A DNA stretch of 20,468 bases from positions 1-20,468 of the forward strand of contig CAZKJW010000037.1 of the NCBI GenBank assembly GCA_964553125.1, read 5' to 3'. Source of the stretch: Aphodomonas sp964553125. Its GTDB lineage: Bacteria > Bacillota > Clostridia > Christensenellales > Aristaeellaceae. Shown here in pieces: positions 6,781-14,046 of the stretch. Below the pieces are notes generated by a model that saw only the letters and a program-made list of their open reading frames with translations, did no database searches and was not told the origin of the DNA. Position 1 is the first letter of the stretch, and the number at the start of each line of letters is the position of its first letter. The translations under genes were made by a program, and so were the position numbers.

Positions 6781-7731
6781 ATGAAAAAGTTTCTGTCTCT
6801 TGTAATGGCGTTGTGTCTGGTTCTGGCGGCGTCCGTAAGCTGTGCATCCGCGGAACTGACGTTCACCACCGGCGGCACGTCCGGAACGTATTATGCGTTT
6901 GGCAACGTTCTGGCGCAGTATATCAGCAACAACAGCGACGTGGCTGTGACGGCGATTGCGGGCAACGGCTCCGCCGACAATATCGATAAGCTCGATCTTG
7001 GCGCCGCGCAGCTTGGGTTTGTGCAGAACGACGTGGCGTATTATGCTTACAACGGCATCCGCTTTGAACAGTATATCGGCATGCCGGTGGATTCCTTCAC
7101 CGCGCTGTGCGCGCTCTATAACGAAACCGTGCAGCTGATCACCTGCAACCCGGACATCAAGTCGGTTGAGGATCTGCGCGGCAAGAACGTTTCCATCGGT
7201 TCCTCCGGCTCGGGCGTGTATTTCAACGCCATGGACTTCTTCGCCGCCTACGGCATGACGGAAGACGACATCGTGCCGCAGTACCTGTCCTTCGGCGATT
7301 CCGCCGAGGCGCTCAAGGACGGCAAGATTGACGCCGCGTTCGTCGTCGCGGGCGCGCCGACTCCGGCCGTGACCGACCTGTGCACCACGAAGGGCGCGTA
7401 TCTGGTGCCGCTGGATGCGGAACATGTGGCGAAGCTGAAGGAGATTTCCGGCGCGTATACCGAGTGCGTTATCCCTGCCGGCACCTATGAAGGCATTGAC
7501 GAGGACGTGACGACCGTTGCGGTGAAGGCTACGATTATTGCAAACGGCAAGGTTTCGGATGAGGAAGCGTACGCGATCGTGTCCACGATTTTTGAAAACA
7601 AGGATGAAATCGCTTCCCTGCACGCCAAGGGCGCGGAACTGGATCTGGAATATGCGTCCGAATGCGGCCTGCCCTATCACGCCGGCGCGGCGAAGTATTT
7701 TGAGGAAAAGGGAATTACAGTAGCGAAGTAA
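6781..7731 (+). CDS. TAXI family TRAP transporter solute-binding protein
   Basis: 316 aa, the family length. It captures an unknown organic solute outside the membrane and hands it to the TRAP permease. The signal peptide is MKKF plus a hydrophobic stretch to about residue 20, with a likely signal peptidase I site after CASA (residue 24). Cys21 lacks a proper lipobox, so lipid anchoring is doubtful. The mature protein begins LTFTTGGTSGTYYAFGNVLAQYIS, the hallmark start of the TAXI family, and later has NGSADNI, LGFVQND, LRGKNVSIGSSGSGV and DAAFVVAGAPTPAV, all at the expected spacing. AGAGGGAGG lies about nine bases before the ATG, and a consensus promoter precedes it. The permease gene follows after a hairpin-rich 164-base gap. 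Substrates of TAXI systems are mostly unknown; C4-dicarboxylates or amino acids are possible. Confidence 0.95.
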   Translation: MKKFLSLVMALCLVLAASVSCASAELTFTTGGTSGTYYAFGNVLAQYISNNSDVAVTAIAGNGSADNIDKLDLGAAQLGFVQNDVAYYAYNGIRFEQYIGMPVDSFTALCALYNETVQLITCNPDIKSVEDLRGKNVSIGSSGSGVYFNAMDFFAAYGMTEDDIVPQYLSFGDSAEALKDGKIDAAFVVAGAPTPAVTDLCTTKGAYLVPLDAEHVAKLKEISGAYTECVIPAGTYEGIDEDVTTVAVKATIIANGKVSDEEAYAIVSTIFENKDEIASLHAKGAELDLEYASECGLPYHAGAAKYFEEKGITVAK

Positions 7732-7744
7732 GCTTTGGAGGCGA

Positions 7745-7863
7745 GGACGCGGCGAACGAAAGCCTCTTGAGGGCTTCGGGCGCCGCGTTCCTTTATAAAA
7801 CTCAGAATCGGTTCGATCAGAGGACGGGAGCTTCCCGTTTCCGGCGCTGAGCGCCGGAGAAAC
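7745..7863 (+). other. Three hairpins in the intercistronic region of the transporter operon
   Basis: Hairpin A pairs 7745-7754 with 7781-7791 (GGACGCGGCG/CGCCGCGTTCC, one bulge) and encloses an inner stem AAGCC/GGCTT (7760-7764 with 7772-7776). Hairpin B pairs ACGGGA (7824-7829) with TCCCGT (7833-7838). Hairpin C pairs CCGGCGC (7841-7847) with GCGCCGG (7851-7857) around TGA, and its foot can extend at the expense of hairpin B. None has a proper U tract, so they look like mRNA-stabilising or partial-attenuation structures rather than full terminators. Such structures commonly let the binding protein be made in excess of the permease. Confidence 0.6.
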
Positions 7864-7895
7864 ATCATTCATCCCATCGCAAGGAGGTCTGCTCA

Positions 7896-9926
7896 ATGAA
7901 AGACGAAAAAACGAACGTAGAGCCGGACGTCGGGACGGCCGTGGACGTTGACGCGATTATGCGCAAGTATGACCGCGAGTCCAATACGCGCATATGGGAG
8001 GGCAAGCCGAAGCTGATCGTCGGCTGTCTGCTGGCGGTGTTTTCGCTGTTCTGCCTGTATGTGACGCTGTTCGCCAATTTCCTTGAGCAGGTGCGGCTGT
8101 CCTCGTTCATGGGAATGGTAATTATCATGGGCTACCTGACGTATCCCATCAAGAAGAGCCATGTGCGCGTGAACTACATCCCGTGGTATGACATTGTGCT
8201 GATGGCGCTGGGCGCGGGCGCGTTTTTCTATTACACGTTCAGCGCGGAGGGTCTGCTGAAAATGCGCCTTGCGCTGAAGCTGCGCGACCCGGTGTATATC
8301 ATTGTGGGCATTGTGGGGCTGCTGGCGCTGGCGGAGCTTTGCCGCAGGAGCGTCGGCCTGCCGATCCTGTGCGTGGCGGGCGTGTTCCTTGCCTATACGG
8401 TGTTCAACTTCGTGCAGGGCGGACGGCATCTGGCGCAGATCCCGCACGAGCTTTTCTACGGCGAGAACGGCGTGCTGACGACGCCGGTGAATGTCTGCTC
8501 GAAGTATATCGTTGTGTTCATCATCTTCGGCGCGTTTCTGGAGCGCACCGGCATTGCTGATTTCTTCATCAACCTGGCAAACAGCGTGGCGGGCGCGTCG
8601 GCCGGCGGCCCGGCGAAGGTGGCCGTGATTGCAAGCGCCATGGAGGGCATGGTGTCCGGCTCGTCCGTGGCCAACACGGTCGGCTCCGGCTCCGTCACCA
8701 TCCCGATGATGAAGCGGCTCGGCTACGACGCGGACTTTGCGGGCGCGGTGGAAGCCGCGGCTTCGACGGGCGGGCAGATCATGCCGCCGGTTATGGGCGC
8801 GGCCGCGTTCCTCATGGCGGACTATGTGGGCGTGCCTTACAGCAACATCATCGTGCGCGCGATTCTGCCGGCGGTGCTGTATTTCCTCGGTATTTTCCTG
8901 GCGGTGCATCTGGAGGCGCGCAAGCTCGGCCTGCGCGGGCTGGATCGCAGCGAGCTGCCGCGGATGCGCGAACTGATTAAAGATTCGTATCTGCTTCTGC
9001 CGCTGATCGTGCTGGTATATCTGGTCTGCTCCAACGTCTGCACGATGCAGTTTGCGGCGGCGATTTCCATTGTGGCCGCCATTGCGGCCGGATTCATCAG
9101 CAACCTCGTGCAGTATCTGCGTGCGCATAAGGGCGAGCGCGGCACGGGGCGCGGCGCGGTGAAGGCCGTCTGCGGGCTGAGCGGCGAAGGCTTCACGCAG
9201 CGCAAGATTTTCGACGCGCTGGAGGCCGGCGGGCGCGGCAGCATTTCCGTGGCCGTTGCGTGCGGCATTGCGGGCGTGATCTGCGGCTGCATCACGGTGA
9301 CGGGGCTTGCCTCGAAGGCGATCAACTTCATCGTGGGCGTGTCGGGCACATCGACGATGCTCGCGCTGGTAATGACGATGCTCTGCTGCATCGTGCTGGG
9401 CATGGGCGTGCCGACGACGGCGAACTACTGCATCATGGCTTCCACCTGCGCGCCGATCCTGATCAAGATGGGCATCCCGACGGTGGCGGCACACTTCTTC
9501 GTGTTCTATTTCGGAATTGTGGCGGATATCACGCCGCCCGTCGCGCTGGCGGCCTACGCCGGATCGGCCATTGCAAAGGGCAACCCGATGCGGACGGGCG
9601 TAATCGCAACCAGGCTGGCGATTGCGGCGTTCATTATCCCGTATGTGTTCGCGTTCAGCCCGTCGATGCTGTTCATCGATACGGTGTGGTATGAGGTGGT
9701 TCAGATCGGACTGAGCTCGGTCATCGGCATGTACGGCATTGCGGCGGCGCTGAGCCGGTATATGCTCAGAAAGATGAGCGCGCTGGAATGCATTATGGCG
9801 GCCTGCGGCGGTCTGCTGCTGGTAATTCCAGGGCTGGCGACCGATCTGTGCGGCGTCGGACTGGTGGGCGTTGTGACGGTCATGCAGCTGATTGCCAAGA
9901 AAAAGGAAAACGCTGCGCAGGCGTAA
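7896..9926 (+). CDS. TRAP transporter permease, fused 4TM/12TM (DctQM-type, TAXI)
   Basis: 676 aa, the usual size for the fused small and large TRAP permease subunits of TAXI systems. The membrane protein imports solute using an ion gradient, usually Na+. After a charged cytoplasmic N-terminus (about 40 residues) come the DctQ-like helices, then the DctM-like part. It carries the family signatures GSSVANTVGSGSVTIPMMKR, ASTGGQIMPPVMGAAAFLMA near residue 290, LGMGVPTTANYCI, and ADITPPVALAAYAGSAIAKG in the C-terminal half. These duplicated PPV-containing hairpins form the transport site. AAGGAGG (7881-7887) lies eight bases before the ATG. It is the second and last gene of the operon with the TAXI binding protein. 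A strong hairpin 20 bases after the stop closes the unit. Nothing suggests truncation. Confidence 0.95.
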   Translation: MKDEKTNVEPDVGTAVDVDAIMRKYDRESNTRIWEGKPKLIVGCLLAVFSLFCLYVTLFANFLEQVRLSSFMGMVIIMGYLTYPIKKSHVRVNYIPWYDIVLMALGAGAFFYYTFSAEGLLKMRLALKLRDPVYIIVGIVGLLALAELCRRSVGLPILCVAGVFLAYTVFNFVQGGRHLAQIPHELFYGENGVLTTPVNVCSKYIVVFIIFGAFLERTGIADFFINLANSVAGASAGGPAKVAVIASAMEGMVSGSSVANTVGSGSVTIPMMKRLGYDADFAGAVEAAASTGGQIMPPVMGAAAFLMADYVGVPYSNIIVRAILPAVLYFLGIFLAVHLEARKLGLRGLDRSELPRMRELIKDSYLLLPLIVLVYLVCSNVCTMQFAAAISIVAAIAAGFISNLVQYLRAHKGERGTGRGAVKAVCGLSGEGFTQRKIFDALEAGGRGSISVAVACGIAGVICGCITVTGLASKAINFIVGVSGTSTMLALVMTMLCCIVLGMGVPTTANYCIMASTCAPILIKMGIPTVAAHFFVFYFGIVADITPPVALAAYAGSAIAKGNPMRTGVIATRLAIAAFIIPYVFAFSPSMLFIDTVWYEVVQIGLSSVIGMYGIAAALSRYMLRKMSALECIMAACGGLLLVIPGLATDLCGVGLVGVVTVMQLIAKKKENAAQA

Positions 9927-9946
9927 CGCGGCGCAGACGCAAAGAA

Positions 9947-9980
9947 CAGGGCGGCGGAAGGAAATCCTTCCGCCGCCCTG
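9947..9980. terminator. Strong GC-rich hairpin after the TRAP permease
   Basis: A perfect 15-base stem (9947-9961 with 9966-9980, CAGGGCGGCGGAAGG and its complement) with a loop of about four bases. On the plus strand it is followed by CTGCATAAAAAAAG, so there is no U tract. On the minus strand it is followed by TTCTTTG. It lies between convergent operons and probably blocks or protects from both sides. The remaining stretch to 10062 shows no other feature. Confidence 0.6.
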
Positions 9981-10063
9981 CTGCATAAAAAAAGAAACCT
10001 GCGCGCACAGATGGAGTCCGTCGCCGTGCGGAACCCGCCGCCGCACAGTGCTCGCCGCCGCAG

Positions 10064-10098
10064 AAAAAAAGAACCGGCCGCCCGGAAACGGACGGCCG
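10064..10098 (-). terminator. Intrinsic terminator of the Na+-pump gene pair
   Basis: CGGCCGCCCG (10075-10084) pairs with CGGACGGCCG (10089-10098) through ten pairs including one G-T wobble, with a four-base loop. On the minus strand it is followed by GTTC and seven T (10064-10070). It lies 18 bases past the stop of the small gamma-like gene. Confidence 0.85.
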
Positions 10099-10115
10099 AA
10101 TGACGCGCGAAGCGC

Positions 10116-10256
10116 TCAGTCCTTTTTCTTGCTGATCTTATACAGCAACAGCAGGACGACGTAGATGACGCCCATGACGAGCACGATGCCGCCCAGCCCC
10201 CAGAGCATCATCGGAAGCGTCTGAGCGAGCGTGGAAAAATCGATATGAAACTTCAT
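10116..10256 (-). CDS. Small single-TM protein, OadG-like (gamma subunit of a Na+-pump decarboxylase)
   Basis: 46 aa, too short for most gene finders. The sequence starts MKFHIDFSTLAQTLP, contains one hydrophobic helix MLWGLGGIVLVMGVIYVVLL (residues about 17-36) and ends in a basic tail YKISKKKD. That is the layout of the N-terminal part of OadG/GcdC/MmdD gamma-type subunits, which hold the membrane-bound decarboxylase complex together. GAGGAGGAAC lies a few bases before the ATG and overlaps the end of the upstream beta-subunit region; the stop of that gene (10271) is 14 bases away. The soluble C-terminal tail of full OadG, which contacts the alpha subunit, is missing, in keeping with no alpha subunit being nearby. 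The family call rests on topology and position, not on strong sequence motifs. Confidence 0.75.
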   Translation of the reverse strand: MKFHIDFSTLAQTLPMMLWGLGGIVLVMGVIYVVLLLLYKISKKKD

Positions 10257-10270
10257 GTCCGTTCCTCCTC

Positions 10271-11410
10271 TTACAGCAGATTCTCGACGAGCTTGATGAC
10301 AAGGCCGCCCGCGATGACGGACGCAATCTGACCGGAAACGTTGGTGCCGGCCGCATGCATGAGCAGGAAGTTATACGGATCTTCCTTGAGCGCCATCTTG
10401 TGGATTACGCGGGAGGACATCGGGAACGCCGAAATGCCGCACGCGCCGATCATGGGATTCACCTTCGTCTTGGAGAAGAGGTTGATCAGCTTGGCGAACA
10501 TTACGCCGCCGATCGTGTCCATCACGAAGGCGACGAGGCCGAGCGCGAGGATGATCAGCGTTTCGGGGGCGAGGAATTTATCGGCGACCATGCCGTTGGC
10601 GACGACAAGGCCGAGCAGAATGGTGATGAGGTTGGCCAGCACGTTCTGCGCGGTGTCGGACAGCGAGTTGAGCACGCCGCATTCGCGCAGGAGGTTGCCG
10701 AACATCAGGAAGCCGACCAGCGCGACCGAGCGCGGCGCGACGAGACCGGCGATGATGGTGACGACGATGGGGAAGATGATGCGCACATACTTCGGAATGT
10801 CGCGCTGGTTGTATTCCATGCGGATCATGCGCTCTTCCTTGGTGGTGACGGCACGGATGACCGGCGGCTGCACGATCGGCACGAGCGCCATATAGCTGTA
10901 TGCAGCCACAACGACGGCGCCGATGTAGTTGGACTTGAAATACTCGGCCACGAAGATGGAGGTCGGGCCGTCGGCTGCGCCGATGATGGCGATGGCCGCC
11001 GCGTCGCGCAGATCAAAGCCAATCAGGCGCGCAAGGCAGAGGGTGAAGAAGATGCCGAACTGCGCGAAAGCGCCGAAGAACATCAGCTTCGGGTTTGTCA
11101 GCAGCGGACCGAAATCGATCATCGCGCCGATGCCGATGAACAGAAGAAGCGGCAGCATTTCGTTGGAAATGGTGGCGTTATAGAGAATGGTGATGATGCC
11201 CTGCTCCGCGCCCTGCGTGATTGCGCCGGACATTGGCAGGTTGACAAGGATTGCGCCGAAGCCCATCGGCAGCAGCAGAGAAGGCTCCATTTCCTTGGCG
11301 ATGGCCAGATAAATCAGAAGCCCGCCGATGCACCACATGACGATTTGTTGCCATGTGGTCTCCAGAATGTTACCGAAGAGAACGCCCGTAAAAATCACTC
11401 CTTTTGACAC
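10271..11410 (-). CDS. Sodium ion-translocating decarboxylase beta subunit (OadB/GcdB/MmdB family)
   Basis: About 379 aa of very hydrophobic membrane protein; family members are 370-430. The beta subunit couples decarboxylation of carboxybiotin to export of two Na+. Signatures include TWQQIVMW, YLAIAKEMEPSLLLPMGFGA, MIDFGPLLTNPKLMFFGAFA, and IIGAADGPTSIFVAEYF, whose Asp is the Na+-site aspartate of OadB. GACGISAFPMSSRVIH near the C-terminus is also typical. The start is uncertain. A strong AAAAGGAG (minus strand, 11398-11405) has no ATG, GTG or TTG in frame at a workable distance after it. GTG at 11410 and TTG at 11446 lie upstream of it, GTG at 11398 directly abuts it, and eight bases after it is an ACG (11389). 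I give 11410 as a conventional compromise. No alpha (carboxyltransferase) or biotin carrier gene is visible. Confidence 0.92.
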   Translation of the reverse strand: MSKGVIFTGVLFGNILETTWQQIVMWCIGGLLIYLAIAKEMEPSLLLPMGFGAILVNLPMSGAITQGAEQGIITILYNATISNEMLPLLLFIGIGAMIDFGPLLTNPKLMFFGAFAQFGIFFTLCLARLIGFDLRDAAAIAIIGAADGPTSIFVAEYFKSNYIGAVVVAAYSYMALVPIVQPPVIRAVTTKEERMIRMEYNQRDIPKYVRIIFPIVVTIIAGLVAPRSVALVGFLMFGNLLRECGVLNSLSDTAQNVLANLITILLGLVVANGMVADKFLAPETLIILALGLVAFVMDTIGGVMFAKLINLFSKTKVNPMIGACGISAFPMSSRVIHKMALKEDPYNFLLMHAAGTNVSGQIASVIAGGLVIKLVENLL

Positions 11411-11498
11411 ATATATGGTGCGCCTATAAGAAAGCCTTATATTCAACCCGACGCGCGAAAAATCCTTTTACGCGGGGGAAGAATAACGAAGAATTTAT

Positions 11499-11515
11499 GC
11501 CGCGCAGGGCGCGGC
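11499..11515 (-). other. Hairpin in the leader of the beta-subunit gene
   Basis: GCCGCGC (11499-11505) pairs perfectly with GCGCGGC (11509-11515) around a 3-base loop. It lies between the dacF-like gene and the decarboxylase beta-subunit gene, within a 194-base gap. I found no convincing sigma-A promoter for the beta-subunit gene in this gap; TATAAG and TTATAG sequences (about 11430-11443) have no matching -35. Confidence 0.45.
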
Positions 11516-11541
11516 TGAACAGAGCGTGCTCCCAGTCTGCC

Positions 11542-11581
11542 AAAAAAGCCGCATCGGGACGGAACTGAAACCGGACGCGGC
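11542..11581 (-). terminator. Intrinsic terminator of the D,D-carboxypeptidase gene
   Basis: On the minus strand GCCGCGTC (11574-11581) pairs with GATGCGGC (11548-11555, one G-T wobble), followed by six T (11542-11547). A competing hairpin, CCGGACGCG (11571-11579) with CGCGTCCGG (11589-11597), overlaps the upstream arm and would disrupt it. Confidence 0.7.
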
Positions 11582-11604
11582 TGTGCGGCGCGTCCGGAAG
11601 CTCG

Positions 11605-13080
11605 TCAGGCGTAGTAGCGTTTTTTCGGCTGCGGAATCTTTGCTTTTTTGTGCCGGCGGCGGAACAGCAGCCGGCGCGCCTTGAACGCGCACAGCACGAC
11701 GGCCGCGGCGAGTAACATCGGCGGCAGCGCCCAGTCGAGCGAGAAGGGCGGGAAGAGGGAATCGTCCTCCTCCACGCGGCGCTGGATTTCCTCCAGCGTG
11801 GGCGGCGCGTTTTCGCGCGCGGCGACGGAGCGTGTGGCGATCAGGTTGTATTTTGCCGGCTCCTCGTCGCTGGGGTAGAATGTCAGCACGCCGACGACCT
11901 GCCCCGCCGTGATTGGCGCGCGCGATTCGGCGAGCCATGTGGTGTTGGTGTAGGATTCGTAATCGTCGGCGATGGCGTCCACGTCCTCCACCGCGCCGGT
12001 GATGACGACCTTGCGCGTCGGATCGACCGCCTCAATGCTCAGCGTGAGCAGTCCGCGGGTGCGCGTACCCTCGTCGTTGAGTTCGCCCACGTCGTTTTCG
12101 TCAAAGCCGCTGAGCTGAAGCCGCGTCGGGTTCTTGGCGTAGATTTCCTCGGGCGTGATGGATTTGTACATCGTGAAGCCCTTGGAGAAAAGGCGGCTGG
12201 TGTCCGGCCAGCGGCTGTATTTGCCGGAATACATGATGACGGCGATCAGCTCGGTGCCGTCCTTCTCGGCGGCTTCCACAAGGCAGTAGCCTGCCTGACT
12301 GGTGAAGCCGGTCTTGCCGCCGATGGAGTAGCGGTAATAGTAGTTGTTTTCCGGAAGGATGTGCGCGTTGCTGTTGGTGATCTGCCGCGCGGGGTTCATG
12401 GAGGTGGAGGAAAGCGTCCACGTGGCCGAGGAGATGATGGTGCGGAAATCCTCGTTGTCCATGGCGGCGTCCATGATTCGCGCCAGATCGTGCGCGGTGG
12501 TGTAATGGACGTCGTTGTGCAGGCCGTTGGGGTTGACGAAATGCGTGCTCGTGCAGCCGAGCGCCGCGGCCGTTTCGTTCATGAGGTTGACAAAGGAATC
12601 GATATCGCCTGCGACAAACTCCGCGACGGCGTTGGCGGCTTCGTTGCCGCTCTTGAGCATCATGCCGTAGAGCGCGTCGCGCAGCGTGACCACCTCGCCC
12701 GTTTTGAACGGCACGACGGACGCGTTTTCTTCCAGCGTGTTGGCCGTTTCGGAGATGGTAAGCTCCGTGTCGAGATCGTCGCAGAATTGCAGCGCGATCA
12801 GCGCCGTCATGATCTTCGTGGTGGACGCGGGATACATGAGGTTTTCCTCGTTGCGGCTCATGAGGATATCGCCGCTTTCACGCTCCATGAGGATGAAGCT
12901 GGATGCGACGATCTGATCGTCCTGAAGGTCTTCGGGGTGCTTGGTGTCGTAGTTGGGCGCGTTCGGCGGGCGCGTGGGATCGACGAACGCGGGCTCCTCC
13001 TCCGCAAAGGCGGCGCACAGGGGCAGAAGCAGAGCCAGCGCCAGTGCGGCGACCGCAAGCCAAATGGATTTTCTGCGCAT
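11605..13080 (-). CDS. D-alanyl-D-alanine carboxypeptidase (PBP5/DacF type, peptidase S11)
   Basis: 491 aa. It removes the terminal D-Ala of peptidoglycan pentapeptides outside the membrane. The signal peptide is MRRK plus a Leu/Ala core, with cleavage likely after AAFA (residue 26). The active-site motifs are all present and in order: PASTTK (Ser86, Lys89), KSGN (SxN, 144-146) and GGKTG (Lys256-Gly258). A PBP5 C-terminal beta domain follows (about 290-400). The C-terminus differs from the usual amphipathic anchor: a true hydrophobic helix (about 445-462) and a very basic tail with KKAKIPQPKKRYYA. AAGGAGGAG lies about seven bases before the ATG at 13080, which is preferred to an upstream in-frame ATG at 13113. 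It is divergent from the response-regulator operon and shares a 270-base control region with it. Whether it acts in sporulation (DacF) or vegetative wall maturation cannot be told. Confidence 0.95.
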   Translation of the reverse strand: MRRKSIWLAVAALALALLLPLCAAFAEEEPAFVDPTRPPNAPNYDTKHPEDLQDDQIVASSFILMERESGDILMSRNEENLMYPASTTKIMTALIALQFCDDLDTELTISETANTLEENASVVPFKTGEVVTLRDALYGMMLKSGNEAANAVAEFVAGDIDSFVNLMNETAAALGCTSTHFVNPNGLHNDVHYTTAHDLARIMDAAMDNEDFRTIISSATWTLSSTSMNPARQITNSNAHILPENNYYYRYSIGGKTGFTSQAGYCLVEAAEKDGTELIAVIMYSGKYSRWPDTSRLFSKGFTMYKSITPEEIYAKNPTRLQLSGFDENDVGELNDEGTRTRGLLTLSIEAVDPTRKVVITGAVEDVDAIADDYESYTNTTWLAESRAPITAGQVVGVLTFYPSDEEPAKYNLIATRSVAARENAPPTLEEIQRRVEEDDSLFPPFSLDWALPPMLLAAAVVLCAFKARRLLFRRRHKKAKIPQPKKRYYA

Positions 13081-13124
13081 CTGCGTCTCCTCCTTCCCGC
13101 GCTGTGCGCGCATAAACGAACTCT

Positions 13125-13153
13125 ATTCTATCACAATTCCTTCGCTTTGTATA
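13125..13153 (-). promoter_or_regulatory. Probable promoter of the D,D-carboxypeptidase gene with an overlapping inverted repeat
   Basis: On the minus strand TATACA (13148-13153) and TAGAAT (13125-13130) are 17 bases apart. The arms ATTCTAT (13125-13131) and ATAGAAT (13151-13157) form a perfect 7-base inverted repeat that covers both promoter boxes, a possible operator. The rest of the divergent region (13154-13269) is AT-rich and holds only a short 5-base-pair hairpin (13225-13242). Confidence 0.5.
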
Positions 13154-13269
13154 GAATCGCATTTCGCGGGAATGGAAAGCAAATTTCGCATTTTTTAACG
13201 TGTTATGACGGTTTGAAACAAAAATCGGCAAAAAATGGCCGAGCTTATTAAGAAAAAGAGAAAATGCCC

Positions 13270-13299
13270 TTGCAATGAAGCAATGAATTCGACTATAAT
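13270..13299 (+). promoter_or_regulatory. Sigma-A promoter of the two-component/GerMN operon
   Basis: TTGCAA (13270-13275) and a perfect TATAAT (13294-13299) are separated by 18 bases. An 8-base tandem direct repeat, GCAATGAA twice (13272-13287), overlaps the -35 and spacer and may be a regulator binding site. Confidence 0.75.
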
Positions 13300-13350
13300 A
13301 ACCCAGAACGCATCAGACAGATGAAGATGGCAAAAGAGGGGTGCATGACC

Positions 13351-14046
13351 ATGGCAAAAAGACTTCTGCTCGTTGACGACGAACCGCTCATTATCAAGGG
13401 CCTGCGTTTCAGCCTGGAGCAGGATGGATATGAGTGCGATTCCGCAGTGGACGGCGAGGAAGCCATCACAAAATTTGAGCAGGGGCGCTACGACCTGATT
13501 CTGCTCGACGTGATGCTGCCCAAGCTCAGCGGCACCGAAGTCTGCCAGCGCATCCGCGAGCACAGCAATGTGCCGATCATCATGCTCACCGCCAAGGGCG
13601 AGGATATGGACAAGATTCTCGGCCTTGAATACGGCGCGGACGACTACATGACCAAGCCGTTCAACATTCTTGAGGTGAAGGCGCGCATCAAGACCATCCT
13701 GCGCCGCGCGCAGGCTGCGCCGCAGGCCGCGGAGGAAAACAAGATCATCCGCGTGCGCGATATGGAAGTGAACCTCGTCAACCGCTCGGTGAAGCTGGCG
13801 GGCAGAGACGTGAAGCTGACGGCGAAGGAGTTCGACCTGCTGCAGCTGTTCATCACCAACCGCGGCCGCGTGTTCAGCCGCGAGAGCATGCTGGAAACCG
13901 TCTGGAAGTACGATTACCTCGGCGATATGCGCACTGTGGACGTTCACATCCGCCGTCTGCGCGAGAAGATCGAGCGCAACAGCAACCAGCCGGAGTTTAT
14001 CTTCACAAAGTGGGGAGTGGGCTACTATTTTACGGATAAGGACTGA
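13351..14046 (+). CDS. OmpR/PhoB-family response regulator
   Basis: 231 aa. A two-component transcription factor with receiver domain (1-120) and winged-helix DNA-binding domain (about 132-231). The acidic pocket VDDE is at 8-11, the phosphorylated Asp is Asp53 in LLDVMLP, Thr80 sits in IIMLTAKG and Lys102 in YMTKPF. The C-terminal part has the usual LTAKEFDLLQLFITNRGRVF and TVDVHIRRLREKIE recognition region and ends WGVGYYFTDKD, typical of WalR/PhoP/VanR types. AGAGGGG (13335-13341) is nine bases before the ATG at 13351; an in-frame ATG two codons earlier (13345) is possible but too close to it. It is the first gene of an operon with a histidine kinase and two GerMN lipoproteins. The order resembles mtrA-mtrB-lpqB. 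Autoregulation is possible through the direct repeat in its promoter. Confidence 0.95.
   Translation: MAKRLLLVDDEPLIIKGLRFSLEQDGYECDSAVDGEEAITKFEQGRYDLILLDVMLPKLSGTEVCQRIREHSNVPIIMLTAKGEDMDKILGLEYGADDYMTKPFNILEVKARIKTILRRAQAAPQAAEENKIIRVRDMEVNLVNRSVKLAGRDVKLTAKEFDLLQLFITNRGRVFSRESMLETVWKYDYLGDMRTVDVHIRRLREKIERNSNQPEFIFTKWGVGYYFTDKD

Noticed and set aside
10355..11407. A 350-codon plus-strand frame opposite the decarboxylase beta subunit
   Set aside because: It is extremely Asp/Glu/His/Arg-rich, the mirror of a hydrophobic membrane protein, with no ribosome binding site.
11395..11412. A five-codon frame (MCQKE) on the minus strand just before the beta-subunit gene, as a leader peptide
   Set aside because: It has no ribosome binding site of its own, and its last codons are simply the Shine-Dalgarno sequence of the next gene; probably chance.
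13225..13242. Small hairpin with T-run on the minus strand between the divergent promoters
   Set aside because: The stem is only five base pairs (TCGGC/GCCGA) in an AT-rich stretch and no transcript is expected to end there.
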